DNA of 24,897 nt, taken from positions 1 to 24,897 of the forward strand of contig JAFXAV010000032.1 of the NCBI GenBank assembly GCA_017516785.1. The letters are read 5' to 3'. Shown here one piece after another: positions 1 to 6,035 of this stretch. Position 1 is the first letter of the stretch. Each line of letters begins with the position of its first letter. The notes beneath the pieces are model-generated. The model made no database searches. It was not told the origin of the DNA and saw nothing but the letters and a program-made list of their open reading frames with translations. A program made the position numbers and the translations under genes. This DNA comes from Oscillospiraceae bacterium (GTDB lineage: Bacteria; Bacillota_A; Clostridia; Oscillospirales; Oscillospiraceae).

Positions 1-400
1 TGGAAAACAGCACGGCCAGCTGCAATTTTGTCTGCTCACCGTTGCTCAAGGTTTCATAGGGACGGTAAAGTACTGCATCATCCAGCTGCAATTTGACCAT
101 TTCTCGTGCTAAGCGCCAGTATTCGTACTCCGGATACATCGCTTCCACTGCATCGATAGCCAGAATGCTTTGATCCGTCACATGGTAAGGAAAATAGGAA
201 AACGCCACCGAGGTGGAAATACTGCCCCGATATTCGTACTTTCCAAGGAGCAGATTTAAAAACGTGGTCTTGCCCCGTCCATTTCTGCCGGTAAAGCCCA
301 GTTTCCAGTTGGTGTCCAGCTGAAAGCTGACATTCTCAAAAATGTTTTCGTAGCTGCCATCGTAGGCAAAAGTAAGATTGGTTATATTAATCAGTGACAT
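1..400 (-). CDS. Lsa-like ABC-F ribosomal protection protein, N-terminal 133 residues (cut by window edge)
   Basis: The visible part is the first ATPase domain of an antibiotic-resistance ABC-F protein. Such proteins bind the ribosomal E site and dislodge lincosamides, pleuromutilins and streptogramin A. Visible motifs are Walker A GRNGRGKTT (residues 38-46) and signature LSNGEQ (118-123). The opening MSLINITNLTF and the GFTGRNGRGKTTFLN context resemble Lsa/Msr-type proteins as I recall them, and differ from the housekeeping Uup-like protein at 6585-8363. The ATG is at 398-400 with GGAGGG 7 nt upstream. The rest of the gene lies beyond position 1. The gene sits behind an attenuator-like leader, which fits inducible resistance. 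ABC-F membership is secure, the Lsa-like subtype is likely, and the drug spectrum is inferred. Confidence 0.85.
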   Translation of the reverse strand, partial: MSLINITNLTFAYDGSYENIFENVSFQLDTNWKLGFTGRNGRGKTTFLNLLLGKYEYRGSISTSVAFSYFPYHVTDQSILAIDAVEAMYPEYEYWRLAREMVKLQLDDAVLYRPYETLSNGEQTKLQLAVLFS

Positions 401-425
401 AAGTGCCCTCCAAATAATCAAAAAT

Positions 426-599
426 GGCCGCAGGAAGTCATCCCGCAGCCACAAACGCACACTTTCCCCTTATGGGCACAGTATCGCTATCCAAGCTGAA
501 AGAATCCGCACTTCCTGCATTCCGGGCACAGCAAAGCCAAGCGACGATACCGCCGCTTTTCGTCTGTTGCCCAAGTAATTAGCAAGAAGTAGTGCGCAT
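426..599 (-). promoter_or_regulatory. Transcription attenuator in the leader of the ABC-F gene
   Basis: Read on the minus strand, the leader has four segments. Segment 1 lies inside the leader ORF (582-596) and can pair with segment 2 (507-518) over 12 bp with a 3-nt bulge. Segment 2 can instead pair with segment 3: GCAGGAAGT (510-518) against ACTTCCTGC (430-438), 9 perfect bp. Segment 3 also forms the 3' arm of the terminator hairpin, whose stem arms are 441-450 and 426-435 with a 5-nt loop and two G-U pairs, followed by ATTTTTGATTATTT. A ribosome stalled on the leader ORF would free segment 2 to form the antiterminator. The pairings are seen directly; the mechanism is inferred by analogy with leaders of other ABC-F resistance genes. 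Confidence 0.75.
579..599 (-). CDS. Six-codon leader peptide MRTTSC upstream of the ABC-F gene
   Basis: An ATG at 597-599 opens a frame of six codons (MRTTSC) ending in TAA. A GGAG motif lies about 9 nt upstream and a GGAAGG directly abuts the start. It begins about 27 nt after the predicted transcription start. Codons 2-6 are exactly the bases that can pair with the first arm of the antiterminator. A drug-stalled ribosome here would therefore change the leader fold. It has no expected function as a peptide. Whether it is translated is inferred from its position and ribosome binding site. Confidence 0.6.
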   Translation of the reverse strand: MRTTSC

Positions 600-631
600 C
601 CTTCCAACTCCAATCTGTATCAGTTTTTGTT

Positions 632-660
632 ATTATAGCAGAAAAGGCCTTCTCTTTCAA
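632..660 (-). promoter_or_regulatory. Promoter of the ABC-F leader
   Basis: On the minus strand, TTGAAA (655-660) and a perfect TATAAT (632-637) are separated by 17 nt. Transcription should start near 625, giving a leader of about 225 nt before the ABC-F start codon, long for a simple 5' UTR. Confidence 0.85.
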
Positions 661-755
661 GTCCCCACCGGAAAAACCGTTTTCTTTGTTCATAGCGGTG
701 TAAATAACGGGATTCCCTGCATAAACTGCTTGTATCACACAGTTGAGGTGGGGCT

Positions 756-1286
756 ATGAAACAACGGTCAATTCTTTGGCAGTGGGCAGGATTTGCTCTC
801 GTTACTTTTGGCGGCACGATTCTGCACTTTTTGTACGATTGGACAGGCGGGAGCATCCTGGTTTCGCCCTTTTCCGGGGTCAATGAATCCACTTGGGAGC
901 ATATGAAGCTGCTGTTCTGGCCCCTGTTTCTTTTTGCGGTGGTTCAGTGGCTGTTTTTCGGGGATCAGGAAAACTACTGGTGTGTCAAGCTGGCGGAAAT
1001 TCTGTTGGGGCTTCTGCTGATCCCGGTGCTGTTTTACACCTACAATGGGGTATTCGGAAAATCCCCCGACTGGATCAACATTGCCATCTTCTATATCTCA
1101 GCGGCTTTGGTCTTTCTTTTTGAATGGTGGGCATTCAAACGAGAGCTACTGCAATGCAGATATCCTCGACTTGCCTTCGCCGCACTCTGTCTGATTGGGG
1201 TTCTGTTCGTGGTGTTTACCTTTGCACCGCCGCAGATTCCTCTGTTTCAGGATCCGCTTACAGGGACCTACGGAATCGTCGGCTGA
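756..1286 (+). CDS. DUF6512 family integral membrane protein
   Basis: This 176-residue protein has five hydrophobic segments at about 9-29, 48-68, 77-98, 104-124 and 135-155. The conserved stretch HFLYDWTG, then SPFSGVNESTWEHMKLLFWP, matches my recollection of the DUF6512 family, which has no established function. The ATG at 756 follows a GAGGTGGGG ribosome binding site. It is divergent from the ABC-F leader and lies on the probable mobile-element side of the tRNA fragment at 1563. No clear promoter could be named. The membrane nature is secure, the family call is likely, and the role is unknown. Confidence 0.8.
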   Translation: MKQRSILWQWAGFALVTFGGTILHFLYDWTGGSILVSPFSGVNESTWEHMKLLFWPLFLFAVVQWLFFGDQENYWCVKLAEILLGLLLIPVLFYTYNGVFGKSPDWINIAIFYISAALVFLFEWWAFKRELLQCRYPRLAFAALCLIGVLFVVFTFAPPQIPLFQDPLTGTYGIVG

Positions 1287-1384
1287 CTCCCCTTTTCTTT
1301 GTTTATTGCGGGTCAATTATTGGCGCAGAAATGACTTGACTTCTCTCCCCTTCCAAGCTACAATCACCACACCTCAGAACGAGA

Positions 1385-1423
1385 AAACACTCCCCGGAAG
1401 GTGCTGCCTTTCGGGGAGTGTTT
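1385..1423. terminator. 17-bp hairpin downstream of the DUF6512 gene
   Basis: AAACACTCCCCGGAAGG pairs with its partner arm over 17 bp with one G-U and a 5-nt loop (TGCTG). The stem begins in AAA and ends in TTT, so it could act in either direction, but the tract after it (GGATTTG) is not a strong U-run. It sits about 100 bp after the DUF6512 stop codon. Confidence 0.6.
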
Positions 1424-1426
1424 GGA

Positions 1427-1446
1427 TTTGACCACATTTTTGACCA
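1427..1446. repeat. TTTGACCA direct repeat pair
   Basis: Two exact copies of TTTGACCA lie at 1427-1434 and 1439-1446, 12 nt apart, about 120-135 bp from the tRNA-like core at 1563. The spacing and position suit arm-type sites of a tyrosine integrase. That is inference only. Confidence 0.4.
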
Positions 1447-1486
1447 TAGACAGAATTCGAACACCCGTAAACAATGGGACGGATAG

Positions 1487-1511
1487 TTCCGGAAACGATG
1501 AGTTTCCGGAA
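1487..1511. repeat. Perfect 10-bp hairpin TTCCGGAAAC / GTTTCCGGAA
   Basis: The arms at 1487-1496 and 1502-1511 pair perfectly around a GATGA loop. The hairpin is 52 bp from the tRNA core, on the presumed element side. It is followed by TAAAACC, so it makes a poor terminator. The role is unknown. Confidence 0.55.
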
Positions 1512-1562
1512 TAAAACCATCTAAATGGAGCCCAAAAGGTTAGAAAAAAGGTTATCACTCTA

Positions 1563-1607
1563 TTTGGGAGCTAGATGCCGCAGGTTCGAATCCTGTCGCC
1601 CGGACCA
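1563..1607 (+). other. 3' half of tRNA-Pro(UGG): probable attachment site (att) of an integrated element
   Basis: The sequence has exact class I tRNA geometry from position 32 to the CCA. The anticodon loop is TTTGGGA (anticodon UGG, G37), then 3' anticodon stem GCTAG and a 5-nt variable loop ATGCC. The T-arm is GCAGG-TTCGAAT-CCTGT, then acceptor strand CGCCCGG, discriminator A and encoded CCA. The 5 nt before the loop (CTCTA) cannot pair with GCTAG, and no 5' half is present upstream. An intact tRNA terminator follows at 1607. This is the footprint left where a tyrosine-integrase element recombines at a tRNA anticodon loop or 3' end. The element would lie to the left, with chromosome to the right. 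Confidence 0.75.
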
Positions 1608-1641
1608 AAAACCGTACTCACTTTTCTGAGTGCGGTTTTTT
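1607..1641 (+). terminator. Terminator of the former tRNA-Pro gene
   Basis: AAAAACCGTACTCA (1607-1620) pairs with TGAGTGCGGTTTTT (1627-1640) over 14 bp with one G-U and a CTTTTC loop, ending in a T-run. Its position directly after the CCA is typical of a tRNA transcription unit. Confidence 0.85.
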
Positions 1642-1671
1642 GCATTTAGATGAAGAATTCGAAAAATAAAT

Positions 1672-1694
1672 GCGATTGTCCGGTGGACAATCGC
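1672..1694. repeat. Perfect palindrome GCGATTGTCC-GGT-GGACAATCGC
   Basis: Two 10-nt arms (1672-1681 and 1685-1694) pair perfectly around a 3-nt loop. It lies between the two tRNA-like ends with no U-tract after it. It could be a dispersed extragenic palindrome or a protein-binding site; one copy in one window cannot decide. Confidence 0.5.
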
Positions 1695-1753
1695 TTGCCG
1701 ACGGCTGGACGGCGGCAACACCTTAATTTGATCCCAATGGGAACAAATGCAAA

Positions 1754-1797
1754 CGAATCCTGTCGCCCTATCCAAAACGGAATCTGAATCCGATTTT
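1754..1797 (+). other. Degenerate second tRNA 3' end with weak terminator-like hairpin
   Basis: Positions 1754-1774 match the tRNA-Pro 3' end at 1587-1607 at 18 of 21 bases, the difference being TAT for GGA before the CCA. The upstream T-stem arm is lost. A bulged hairpin follows: AAAACGGA at 1774-1781, with TCCG and TTTT in the partner arm ending at 1797. It looks like a duplicated, decayed tRNA end, perhaps from an earlier insertion at the same locus. Confidence 0.5.
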
Positions 1798-1818
1798 CTG
1801 CTCAATTGATTTATGCAA

Positions 1819-1847
1819 TTGAAAAGAATGCTTTTTGATGGTATAAT
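1819..1847 (+). promoter_or_regulatory. Promoter of the nucleotidyltransferase pseudogene
   Basis: TTGAAA (1819-1824), a 17-nt spacer and TATAAT (1842-1847) form a near-consensus promoter. It is followed by an AGAAAGGAA ribosome binding site and the ATG at 1880. The promoter is intact although the gene is broken. Confidence 0.8.
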
Positions 1848-1879
1848 TTTGTACAAACCCATAAGAAAGGAATATTCAC

Positions 1880-2651
1880 ATGATTGATCACAAAAAATCG
1901 TTGAAGAAATCATTCCTGCATAATTAAAAGAAATCGAAGATCGTGAAAATATCCGCATTCTGCACTGCATCGAGTCCGGTAGCCGGGCATGGGGATTCGC
2001 CTCTCCCGACAGCGACTATGATGTCCGCTTTATTTATGTGCGCCCGGTAGAATTCTATCTCCGTCTCGACAAGACCCGGGATGTGATCGAATGGCAGTTG
2101 GATGAAACTCTGGACATCAACGGCTGGGACCTGCAGAAGGCCCTGCGGCTACTCCACGGTTCCAACCCCACACTATTTGAATGGAACAATTCACCCATCG
2201 TCTATAAAACCACCCCCGAGTGGGGCGCAATTTCTGCAGTCATTGATCATTTCTTCCAGCAAAAGCCGGACTCCACCACTACCTCAATACCGCCAAAGCA
2301 AATTACCGGGAGTATCTCAAAGGCGACACAGTCCGTCTGAAGAAGTATTTCTACGTACTGCGCCCCATCCTGGCATGCCGCTGGATTCTTGAAAAACAGA
2401 CCCCGCCTCCCATGCTCTTCATCGACCTGGCAGACGCCTGCCTTGATCCGGTTCTCGTTCCCGCAGTGTCCGATCTGCTGCGTCTGAAAATGGAAACCCC
2501 TGAACTGGGCCTTGGCCCCCGTGTTGACATAATCAACAATTATCTGGACGACTCCATCGAAGAGCTGGAGCAGCTAATCCAGACCCTTCCCCGCGACGAA
2601 AAGGACAGCTGGGAGGAACTGAACCGTATCTTCCTGAATATTGTAAACTGA
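1880..2651 (+). pseudogene. Broken nucleotidyltransferase-domain gene (COG3541/RlaP-like)
   Basis: Joined across frames, the product would be about 256 residues. It carries a polymerase-beta-like nucleotidyltransferase motif: GSRAWGF, then a SPDSDYDVRF segment with the metal-binding aspartates. Three lesions are visible. An extra A in the A-run at 1892-1897 shifts the frame. An in-frame TAA lies at 1921-1923, between IIPA and LKEIEDRENI. One base is missing in the A-run at 2261-2264, after FFQQK. The C-terminal part resumes in another frame (LHHYLNTAKANY, then YFYVLRPILACRWILEKQ) and ends with LNRIFLNIVN. Promoter and ribosome binding site are intact. The protein family has no settled cellular role. 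Two homopolymer indels could be sequencing errors, but the stop codon could not be explained that way. Confidence 0.8.
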
Positions 2652-2674
2652 TTTCTCCATTTTTACAGAAAAAA

Positions 2675-2702
2675 CCGCCGGTGCATTCTCACGCACCGGC
2701 GG
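2675..2702. terminator. Bidirectional terminator between pseudogene and telA
   Basis: CCGCCGGTGC (2675-2684) pairs perfectly with GCACCGGCGG (2693-2702) around an 8-nt loop. The left flank is AAAAAA and the right flank TATTCTTTTAC. It best serves telA on the minus strand and can also end the plus-strand pseudogene transcript. Confidence 0.9.
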
Positions 2703-2715
2703 TATTCTTTTACTT

Positions 2716-3861
2716 TCAGCCGCCGTTTCGGATCTGCAGCAGCTTCATTTTCAGGTCATTTTCCATCTTGGCCATCTCAGTCTCAGCGGCAAGACGCTTT
2801 GCCCGGCCGTCAGCCTGGATCTTCATCACATCGTCCAGAGTCTGAATCAACTTGGCATTGGTCTGCTTCAGAGTTTCAATGTCCACGATGCCCCGCTCAG
2901 CTTCCTTGGCGGTTTCAACAGATGCCATGTGCAGCTTCTCAGCATTGTGTTTCAGCAGCTGATTGGTGATATCGTTGACCTGCCGCTGTGCAGCCGCAGC
3001 TTCGGTGGAATGGGCAATGCCCAGAGCCAAGACCATCTGGTTCTTCCACAGGGGGATGGTGTTCATCAACGTAGTCTGGATTTTCTCCACCATCACATTG
3101 TCATTGTTCTGGATCATCCGGATCTGGGGGGCAGTCTGGATGGAGATGGCACGGGTCAGTTCCAGATCATGGATTTTCTTTTCAAAACGGTTGCACTTGT
3201 CAGCCAGGTCTCTTGCTGCCTGGGCATCCTCCGCAAGACCGGTAATCTGTGCAGTTTCCTCCAGTTCCTTCAGCTTACCCATGCGAACTTCCTGAAGTTT
3301 CTGCTTACCTGCCAGAATGTACATGGTCAGTTCCTTGAAGTAAGCCAGATTCTGCTCATACATTTTGTCCAAAACGGCAGAATCCTTCAGCAGACGAATC
3401 TGATGCTGCTGCAGGGCATCGCCGATCTTGGCAACATTTACCTCTGCCTTGGCATACCGGGCTTTCATGGTTTCCAGCTTGTCAGCCTGCTTCCGGAAGA
3501 AACCGAAGAGGCCCTTCTGCTCTTCCGCATCAAAATCCTTCAGCTCGCCCACCACGCCGGTGATCAAATCACCCACTTCGCCAAGGTCCTGGGTGCGGAC
3601 ATTGGCAAGTGCCGCATCAGAAAAATCGGCCATCTTTTTCTGAGTGCCGGCGCCGTACTGCAGGATCTGTGCAGTATTCTCCACATCGATCTTGGCAGCG
3701 AAATCCGCAATGATCTTCTGCTCCTGGGGTGTCAGCACAGGTTCCGCAATTTTCGGCTGGGTTTCTTCCACCACCACGGCAGGGGCGGGAGCTGTCTCGA
3801 GTTCCGGCTCCAGGGTCAGGGCGGGGACGGATTCGTAATCAAACTTGAATTCAGATTCCAT
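2716..3861 (-). CDS. Toxic anion resistance protein, TelA family
   Basis: This 381-residue, mostly helical, cytoplasmic protein matches the TelA/YaaN family (PF05816). Features include the charged N-terminus, the segment GLFGFFRKQADKLETMKARY, the AGKQKLQE region and the conserved QIRMIQNNDNVMVEKIQTTLMN stretch followed by IPLWKNQMVLALG. The family was named for tellurite resistance but often acts in envelope or antimicrobial stress. The ATG at 3859-3861 follows AGGAG. It lies 33 bp after the XpaC-like gene in the same operon, matching the xpaC-yaaN pairing known in Bacillus subtilis. The residues before about 45, rich in Pro, Ala and Glu, look disordered. The biochemical function of the family is unresolved. 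Confidence 0.9.
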   Translation of the reverse strand: MESEFKFDYESVPALTLEPELETAPAPAVVVEETQPKIAEPVLTPQEQKIIADFAAKIDVENTAQILQYGAGTQKKMADFSDAALANVRTQDLGEVGDLITGVVGELKDFDAEEQKGLFGFFRKQADKLETMKARYAKAEVNVAKIGDALQQHQIRLLKDSAVLDKMYEQNLAYFKELTMYILAGKQKLQEVRMGKLKELEETAQITGLAEDAQAARDLADKCNRFEKKIHDLELTRAISIQTAPQIRMIQNNDNVMVEKIQTTLMNTIPLWKNQMVLALGIAHSTEAAAAQRQVNDITNQLLKHNAEKLHMASVETAKEAERGIVDIETLKQTNAKLIQTLDDVMKIQADGRAKRLAAETEMAKMENDLKMKLLQIRNGG

Positions 3862-3894
3862 ATTAAATCTCCTCTTCCGGGAAAATGGGTATGT

Positions 3895-5073
3895 TTACAG
3901 ATTCTGCTGTTTTTTCATTTTGGTCAGGTCATCCTCCGCCAGACCTTCCTGGGCAAGGAGCGTATGGAGGACGGAAATATCACTGGAAACATCCATGGCG
4001 GTGTCCGCAAAGAGATCATCCAGCAGTTTTTCGAAAGCCAGGTTCAGGGTATCCAGGGTCGCCTCAATTTCCCGCTTGGAAGCCTGGATGTTCTCGCCCT
4101 GGATCGGCTGGGCATCCATATCCGCATAGGCGTTCAGCAGCTTCACGGTCATGGGCAGGTAATAGTCCATCAACTTTTTCAAATCGGGCACCACTTCAGG
4201 GTGTGCTTCTGCCCGGTCGAAGATTTTCTGAACGATGGTCTCCATCCGGAAAATCTTGGCGGAAATCTCATGACCAGGGATAGCGTCGTTGCATCTGCGG
4301 ATTTCCGCAATAAAAGCATCGCCCCGATCCAGCACTTCCTGAACCTGAGGGGAATGGGTAACTTCTTCTTTCTGGGCCTTCATGGCTTCTTCCAGCCGCT
4401 GCCGCTGTTCCAGCTGCAGTCTGCTCTGCTCAAAGAGCCGGTAGGTTTCGTCGCTGACAATCAGCCGGGTCTGCTCGTTGTCCAGATGACCTTCCAGAAA
4501 CAGACCGGAATCAATCATCTTCCGCACCTCTTTGCGGACAAATTTTTCCGGCTTTCCCACGGCTCTTGCCAGTTCCTTCAGGGCGATGTGGGTCTTTTCG
4601 CCCAGAGCCTTGCGGTACTTTTTGAACCGGCTGACCCATTCAATTCTCTGGATTCCGCTGGTCATGATACCTGCGCCCAGGGCAGTGCCGCCGATGGAAA
4701 AAATTGCCGGAGCAGCGCCGATTTCCACCACCAGCCAGTTTACCAACCCTGCGGCAATCAGACCCAGAATACCCACAGCAGTCAGAAGGCTTCCGCCGAC
4801 AATTTTTAGGATTCCAGCGGTGGTCTTACCGTTGGGATTGCCGTAGAGTACCGGAAGATTCTTGCTTTCTTCGACAATCTGCGGCTTCTGCGCCGGACGG
4901 GCGTTATTGTTCATTGCCCGGCGGACGGCTTCGCCGCTTTTGTCCACAGCCCGGTCCACCGCCTGGCGGATGGTCTGATTCAGTCTTTGATAGTCATGGG
5001 AACTGACCGCCCGGTCCACAATATCCTGGATATTCCGGCCTAGGTCATCCCAGTTATAGTTGTATTGAGCCAT
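3895..5073 (-). CDS. XpaC-like membrane protein (5-bromo-4-chloroindolyl phosphate hydrolysis family)
   Basis: This 392-residue protein has an amphipathic N-terminus (MAQYNYNWDDLGRNIQDIVD). A pair of membrane segments follows at about 86-111 and 119-140, then a segment resembling a winged helix (HIALKELARAVGKPEKFVRKEV) and a long helical C-terminal half. This architecture matches XpaC (PF10112). The name comes from hydrolysis of an indolyl phosphate dye, and the true role is unknown. It is the first gene of a two-gene operon with telA. The ATG at 5071-5073 has GGAGAGGA upstream. The XpaC-TelA pair probably works together at the membrane; that is inferred from conserved adjacency. Confidence 0.88.
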   Translation of the reverse strand: MAQYNYNWDDLGRNIQDIVDRAVSSHDYQRLNQTIRQAVDRAVDKSGEAVRRAMNNNARPAQKPQIVEESKNLPVLYGNPNGKTTAGILKIVGGSLLTAVGILGLIAAGLVNWLVVEIGAAPAIFSIGGTALGAGIMTSGIQRIEWVSRFKKYRKALGEKTHIALKELARAVGKPEKFVRKEVRKMIDSGLFLEGHLDNEQTRLIVSDETYRLFEQSRLQLEQRQRLEEAMKAQKEEVTHSPQVQEVLDRGDAFIAEIRRCNDAIPGHEISAKIFRMETIVQKIFDRAEAHPEVVPDLKKLMDYYLPMTVKLLNAYADMDAQPIQGENIQASKREIEATLDTLNLAFEKLLDDLFADTAMDVSSDISVLHTLLAQEGLAEDDLTKMKKQQNL

Positions 5074-5102
5074 AGCATCCTCTCCAATACAAGATTGGTT
5101 TT

Positions 5103-5131
5103 ATTATAACGCCATCGGGAAAAAAACACAA
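5103..5131 (-). promoter_or_regulatory. Promoter of the xpaC-telA operon
   Basis: On the minus strand TTGTGT (5126-5131) and a perfect TATAAT (5103-5108) are 17 nt apart, about 30 nt before the XpaC-like start codon. Confidence 0.75.
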
Positions 5132-5140
5132 GCAGTCATC

Positions 5141-5166
5141 AAAAAAAGACCGCCCGGAGGCGGTCT
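5141..5166 (-). terminator. Terminator of the uup-GNAT-SPL operon
   Basis: On the minus strand AGACCGCC pairs with GGCGGTCT (5147-5154 and 5159-5166) around a 4-nt loop, followed by a run of seven T. It lies 5 bp after the stop codon of the radical SAM gene. Confidence 0.92.
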
Positions 5167-5171
5167 CATTT

Positions 5172-6035
5172 TCAAAAGAAACTCATTTGTTTGCTCTTCT
5201 CCTCAAAGGTTCGCATGTGCCGGAAAATCTCACTATTGTCATGCCAGATGCCGTTTTCCTCACAAAGCTCATGGAAAAGCTTCGTAAGTTCCCGGCTACG
5301 GGGGCTGGGAATGTCATAGGCATTGCCGTAGGCGCGGATGTAGCGCTGCTTCAGCCCCGGGAAGTATCTTTCCAGCTGCGCATAGAAATACTCCCGGTTT
5401 CCCTCCCGGAGGGTAAGACCCATGCCGAAATTGATAATGCCCTTCACCCCGGCATCGGCGCAGTATTCGACAATTCCCCGAATATTCTCCTCTGTATCAT
5501 TGAGAAAAGGCAGAATGGGACAAAGCCACACCACCGTTGGAATCCCCGCCGCCTGAAACTGCTTCAAGGCAGCCACCCGTGCCGAAGTCGTGCAAACTCC
5601 GGGTTCAATAATCCGGCAAAGATTTTCGTCACAGGTGGTCAGGGTCATCTGCACCACCGCCTTGGTGCGGTCGTTGATCCGCGTCAATACATCCAAATCC
5701 CGGAGGATCCGGTCGGATTTGGTCTGAATCGCCACACCAAAGCCATGCTTTTCAATCAGTTCCAGAGCCTTTCGGGTCATGCACAGTTCCGATTCCAGCG
5801 GAATATAGGGATCCGTCATGGCGCCGGTACCGATCATGCAGGGTTTCCGTTTGGCTTTCAGGGCCGTTTCCAGCAGTTCCAGCGCATTTTCCTTCACTTC
5901 GATGTCCTCGAAATCGTGGTTCATCTGGTAACAGGCGCTTCGGGAGTCGCAGTAAATACATCCATGCTGGCAACCCCGATAGAGGTTCATGCCGCCCCCT
6001 GCCGATAGGATTCCCTTGACCTTTACATAGTGCAT
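5172..6035 (-). CDS. SPL family radical SAM protein
   Basis: This 287-residue protein has the radical SAM cluster motif at Cys22, Cys26 and Cys29 (GCQHGCIYCDSRS), after an N-terminal segment MHYVKVKGILSAGGGMNLYRG. The later TGAMTDPYIPLE segment is typical of the spore photoproduct lyase-like SPL/Rv2578c group. The true spore photoproduct lyase is longer and has a distal catalytic cysteine. This shorter type has no proven substrate, so DNA repair should not be assumed. The start overlaps the end of the GNAT gene by 13 nt and has GGAGG 7 nt upstream. It is the last gene of a three-gene operon. Confidence 0.88.
   Translation of the reverse strand: MHYVKVKGILSAGGGMNLYRGCQHGCIYCDSRSACYQMNHDFEDIEVKENALELLETALKAKRKPCMIGTGAMTDPYIPLESELCMTRKALELIEKHGFGVAIQTKSDRILRDLDVLTRINDRTKAVVQMTLTTCDENLCRIIEPGVCTTSARVAALKQFQAAGIPTVVWLCPILPFLNDTEENIRGIVEYCADAGVKGIINFGMGLTLREGNREYFYAQLERYFPGLKQRYIRAYGNAYDIPSPRSRELTKLFHELCEENGIWHDNSEIFRHMRTFEEKSKQMSFF

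Larger units (their letters stand above)
1287..1879. other. Non-coding junction region with hairpins and tRNA remnants
   Basis: No supported gene lies in these 593 bp. The stretch holds strong hairpins, a pair of TTTGACCA direct repeats, a tRNA-Pro 3' half with its terminator, a palindrome and a second degenerate tRNA end, listed separately. The open frames here are antisense reads of tRNA sequence and of hairpins. Confidence 0.7.

Noticed and set aside
487..738. Minus-strand frame with a CPECRKCG-like end, between the ABC-F gene and the DUF6512 gene
   Set aside because: It overlaps the predicted promoter and attenuator leader and has no convincing start. The Cys-rich end coincides with leader RNA structure.
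1364..1558. Small minus-strand frame across the two hairpins before the tRNA fragment
   Set aside because: It is made of hairpin arms and direct repeats, with no ribosome binding site or recognisable family.
1560..1970. 136-residue minus-strand frame containing GRQDSNLR
   Set aside because: This peptide is the well-known antisense translation of a tRNA T-arm. The frame crosses the tRNA remnant, its terminator and the pseudogene promoter.
2929..4809. 626-residue plus-strand open frame
   Set aside because: It is antisense to telA and the XpaC-like gene, which match known families. The frame is a by-product of GC-rich codon use.
5172..6035. True spore photoproduct lyase
   Set aside because: Only the radical SAM cluster and SPL-like N-terminal region match. 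At 287 residues it is shorter than SplB and no distal catalytic cysteine could be assigned.
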